From the NCBI GenBank assembly GCA_036384795.1, contig DASVLP010000053.1, forward strand, positions 1-7,656: a stretch of 7,656 nucleotides of DNA, read 5' to 3'. Both the position numbers and the translations under genes were made by a program. This document shows, one piece after another, positions 5,641-7,656 of this stretch; position 1 is the stretch's first letter, and each line of letters starts with the position of its first letter. A model generated the notes under the pieces. It searched no databases. It was not told the DNA's origin and saw nothing but the letters and a program-made list of their open reading frames with translations. The stretch comes from Andeanibacterium sp036384795. GTDB lineage: Bacteria > Pseudomonadota > Alphaproteobacteria > Sphingomonadales > Sphingomonadaceae.

Positions 5641-5731
5641 GCATTCCGGACGGCTGCACACCCGGCGACAAGCCTGTGGAACAAGGCCCGAAAAGCTTTC
5701 TAATCCGCCGCGCGCTCCCTATATAATCGGC
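5641..5731 (+). other. gyrB upstream region
   Basis: There is no gene here. It includes an 8-bp palindrome AAAGCTTT (5692-5699) just upstream of the expected -35 position, and the gyrB -10 box. It lies between the terminator hairpin and the gyrB ATG, so gyrB is expected to have its own promoter within these 91 bp. Confidence 0.5.
5698..5727 (+). promoter_or_regulatory. gyrB promoter with perfect TATAAT -10
   Basis: TATAAT at 5722-5727 matches the sigma-70 -10 consensus exactly. The -35 is poor: the best candidate is TTCTAA (5698-5703, 18-bp spacing, 3 of 6 matches). Only 4 bp (CGGC) separate the -10 from the gyrB ATG at 5732, so transcription should start at or within a few bases of the start codon. 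Confidence 0.65.
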
Positions 5732-7656
5732 ATGGCAGACGCACCCGAAACCTCCGGCGGAAGAACCCCTCAAACGGCCGAATACGGCGCCGAGAGCATC
5801 AAGGTCCTGAAGGGCCTCGACGCGGTGCGCAAGCGGCCCGGCATGTACATCGGCGACACCGACGACGGCTCGGGCCTGCACCACATGGTGTTCGAGGTTT
5901 CGGACAACGCGATCGACGAAGCGCTCGCCGGCCATTGCGACCTGGTACTGATCGAGCTGAACCCCGACGGCTCGGTCTCGGTCGAGGACAACGGCCGCGG
6001 GATTCCGACCGACATCCACAAGGAAGAAGGCGTCTCGGCCGCCGAGGTCATCATGACCCAGCTCCACGCGGGCGGGAAGTTCGAGAACACCAGCGACGAC
6101 AACGCCTACAAGGTTTCCGGCGGCCTCCACGGGGTGGGCGTCAGCGTGGTCAACGCCCTGTCCGAATGGCTCGAGCTGACCGTCTGGCGCGACGGCAAGG
6201 AGCACTGGATGCGCTTCGAGAACGGCGATCCGGTCGCCCCGCTCGAAGTGGTGGGCGATGCGCCGATGCGCGACAGCGGCCTGCCCAAGAAGGGCACCCG
6301 CGTCACCTTCCAGGCCTCGACCGAGACGTTCAAGAACGTCACCGAATACGATTTCGAGAAGCTCGAGCACCGCTATCGCGAACTCGCGTTCCTCAATTCG
6401 GGGGTGCGCATCCTGCTGCGCGACAAGCGCCAGGCGCCGCCGATCGAGCACGATCTCTATTACGAGGGCGGGATCGGCGCGTTCGTCAAATGGCTCGACC
6501 GCAACAAGCAGGCGCTGCTGCCCGATCCGATCGCGATCAGCTCCGAGCGTGAGGGGATCGGGATCGACGTCGCGCTCGAATGGAACGATTCGTACTACGA
6601 GAACGTGCTGTGCTTCACCAACAACATCCCCCAGCGTGACGGCGGCACCCACCTCGCGGCCTTCCGCGCCGCGCTGACCCGCACGATCAACAACTACGCG
6701 GAAAAGTCGGGCCTGCTGAAGAAGGAGAAGGTCAACCTCGCCGGCGAAGACATGCGCGAGGGGCTGACCGCGATCGTTTCGGTCAAGCTGCCCGATCCCA
6801 AGTTCTCGAGCCAGACCAAGGACAAACTGGTCAGCTCCGAAGTGCGCCAGCCGCTCGAAAGCCTGATGGCCGACAAGATGAACGAATGGCTCGAGGAAAA
6901 CCCGGCCAACGCCAAAGAGATCATCCAGAAGATCGTCGATGCGGCGGCGGCGCGCGAAGCGGCGCGCAAGGCCCGCGAGCTGACGCGGCGCAAGGGCGCG
7001 CTCGACATCGCCAGCCTGCCCGGCAAGCTCTCCGACTGCCGCGAGCGCGACCCTTCCTTGTGCGAACTGTTCCTGGTCGAGGGCGATTCCGCAGGGGGCT
7101 CGGCCAAGAGCGGACGCGACAGCCAGTACCAGGCGATCCTGCCCTTGCGGGGCAAGATCCTCAACGTCGAGCGCGCGCGGTTCGACCGGATCATCTCTTC
7201 CAAGGAAGTTGGCACGCTGATCCAGGCGATGGGCACCGGCCTGCGCGACGAGTTCGACCTCGGCAAATTGCGCTATCATAAGATCGTTATCATGACCGAC
7301 GCGGACGTCGACGGCGCGCACATCCGCACCCTGCTGCTGACGTTCTTCCACCGCCAGATGCCCGACATCATCCGCGCCGGGCACTTGTTCATCGCCCAGC
7401 CGCCGCTGTTCAAGGTCAGCAAGGGCCGCAGCGAGGTGTATCTGAAGGACCAAGCCGCGCTCGACCGCCATTTGGTCGAGGCTGGACTGCAGGGCCGGAT
7501 GCTCGAAAGCGCGACGGGCGCGCAGCGCGGCAGCGGCGAGCTCGACGCGATCGTCGACCACGCGCTGCGCCTCAAGAGCCTGATGGCGTTCGCGCCGCGC
7601 AAGTACGATCCGCGCGTGGTCGAGGCGCTGGCGCTTGCCGGAGCGCTCGATCCGGC
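5732..7656 (+). CDS. gyrB: DNA gyrase subunit B, 3' end beyond the window
   Basis: The first 641 codons plus 2 bases of GyrB, the ATPase subunit of DNA gyrase, which with GyrA introduces negative supercoils. The frame is open to the window edge, so the gene is partial only because of the cut. The GHKL ATPase domain shows E55 and N59 in FEVSDNAIDEA, D86 in VEDNGRGIP (85-92), LHAGGKF (111-117), and GGLHGVGVSVVNALS from 130. The TOPRIM domain has EGDSAGGSAK (450-459), PLRGKILNVE (471-480), QAMGTG (498-503), and TDADVDGAHIRTLLL from 522. The residue equivalent to E. coli D426 is kept (D452), while the K447 equivalent is Arg (R473), a common natural variant. From about residue 570 the sequence enters the insertion typical of Gram-negative GyrB and is cut there. 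The N-terminus MADAPETSGGRTPQTAEYGAES-type lead fits sphingomonad GyrB. No Shine-Dalgarno is present, and a leaderless mRNA is likely. Confidence 0.98.
   Translation, partial: MADAPETSGGRTPQTAEYGAESIKVLKGLDAVRKRPGMYIGDTDDGSGLHHMVFEVSDNAIDEALAGHCDLVLIELNPDGSVSVEDNGRGIPTDIHKEEGVSAAEVIMTQLHAGGKFENTSDDNAYKVSGGLHGVGVSVVNALSEWLELTVWRDGKEHWMRFENGDPVAPLEVVGDAPMRDSGLPKKGTRVTFQASTETFKNVTEYDFEKLEHRYRELAFLNSGVRILLRDKRQAPPIEHDLYYEGGIGAFVKWLDRNKQALLPDPIAISSEREGIGIDVALEWNDSYYENVLCFTNNIPQRDGGTHLAAFRAALTRTINNYAEKSGLLKKEKVNLAGEDMREGLTAIVSVKLPDPKFSSQTKDKLVSSEVRQPLESLMADKMNEWLEENPANAKEIIQKIVDAAAAREAARKARELTRRKGALDIASLPGKLSDCRERDPSLCELFLVEGDSAGGSAKSGRDSQYQAILPLRGKILNVERARFDRIISSKEVGTLIQAMGTGLRDEFDLGKLRYHKIVIMTDADVDGAHIRTLLLTFFHRQMPDIIRAGHLFIAQPPLFKVSKGRSEVYLKDQAALDRHLVEAGLQGRMLESATGAQRGSGELDAIVDHALRLKSLMAFAPRKYDPRVVEALALAGALDP

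Noticed and set aside
5674..5682. TGTGGAACA as a DnaA box near gyrB, hinting at an origin
   Set aside because: It matches only 7 of 9 positions, is a single copy, and no dnaA, dnaN or AT-rich unwinding region is visible.
5270..7561. 763-codon open frame on the - strand opposite gyrB and the upstream region
   Set aside because: It lies antisense to a certain gyrB. Its residue composition is typical of reverse-complement GC-rich codons, and it runs straight through the terminator and the 9-bp repeat.

Overview
This window looks like ordinary chromosome from a GC-rich alphaproteobacterium, most likely a sphingomonad (Sphingomonadales, Erythrobacteraceae/Novosphingobium-like). That placement is an inference from the GyrB and GuaA protein sequences, the high GC content and the TonB-dependent receptor, a class abundant in sphingomonads. 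No mobile element, CRISPR array, tRNA or rRNA was seen.

Layout from left to right. (1) A complete TonB-dependent outer-membrane receptor on the + strand (107-2350), with an unusual Ala/Asp-rich spacer before its TonB box. (2) A compact divergent pair: a 155-residue VOC/glyoxalase-like protein of unknown function on the - strand (2486-2953) and a TetR-family repressor on the + strand (3048-3674). The 94 bp between their start codons holds a nested 47-bp inverted repeat, readable as two copies of TGRCAC-N5-GTGYCA. Each copy overlaps a TTGACA -35 box, one per direction. (3) guaA, GMP synthase, on the - strand (3682-5256), tail to tail with the TetR gene and only 7 bp away. (4) A 475-bp divergent intergenic region. 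It holds a six-copy 9-bp tandem repeat just upstream of guaA, a 17-bp palindrome, a probable 27-codon hydrophobic small ORF with a good Shine-Dalgarno (5495-5578), and a strong GC-rich terminator hairpin. (5) The 5' 1925 bp of gyrB on the + strand (5732 to the window end). It is cut by the window edge inside the insertion that follows the TOPRIM motifs, and a perfect TATAAT ends 4 bp before its ATG.

How the genes fit together: guaA (last step of GMP synthesis) and gyrB (DNA gyrase B subunit) are housekeeping genes that happen to be adjacent. The TetR/VOC-like pair looks like a self-contained, autoregulated two-gene module whose inducer and substrate cannot be read from sequence. I did not find a clearly new multi-gene system. 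The observations most worth following up are the double operator, the guaA-leader repeat, the apparent leaderless starts of gyrB and the TetR gene, and the small membrane-type ORF with its own terminator.
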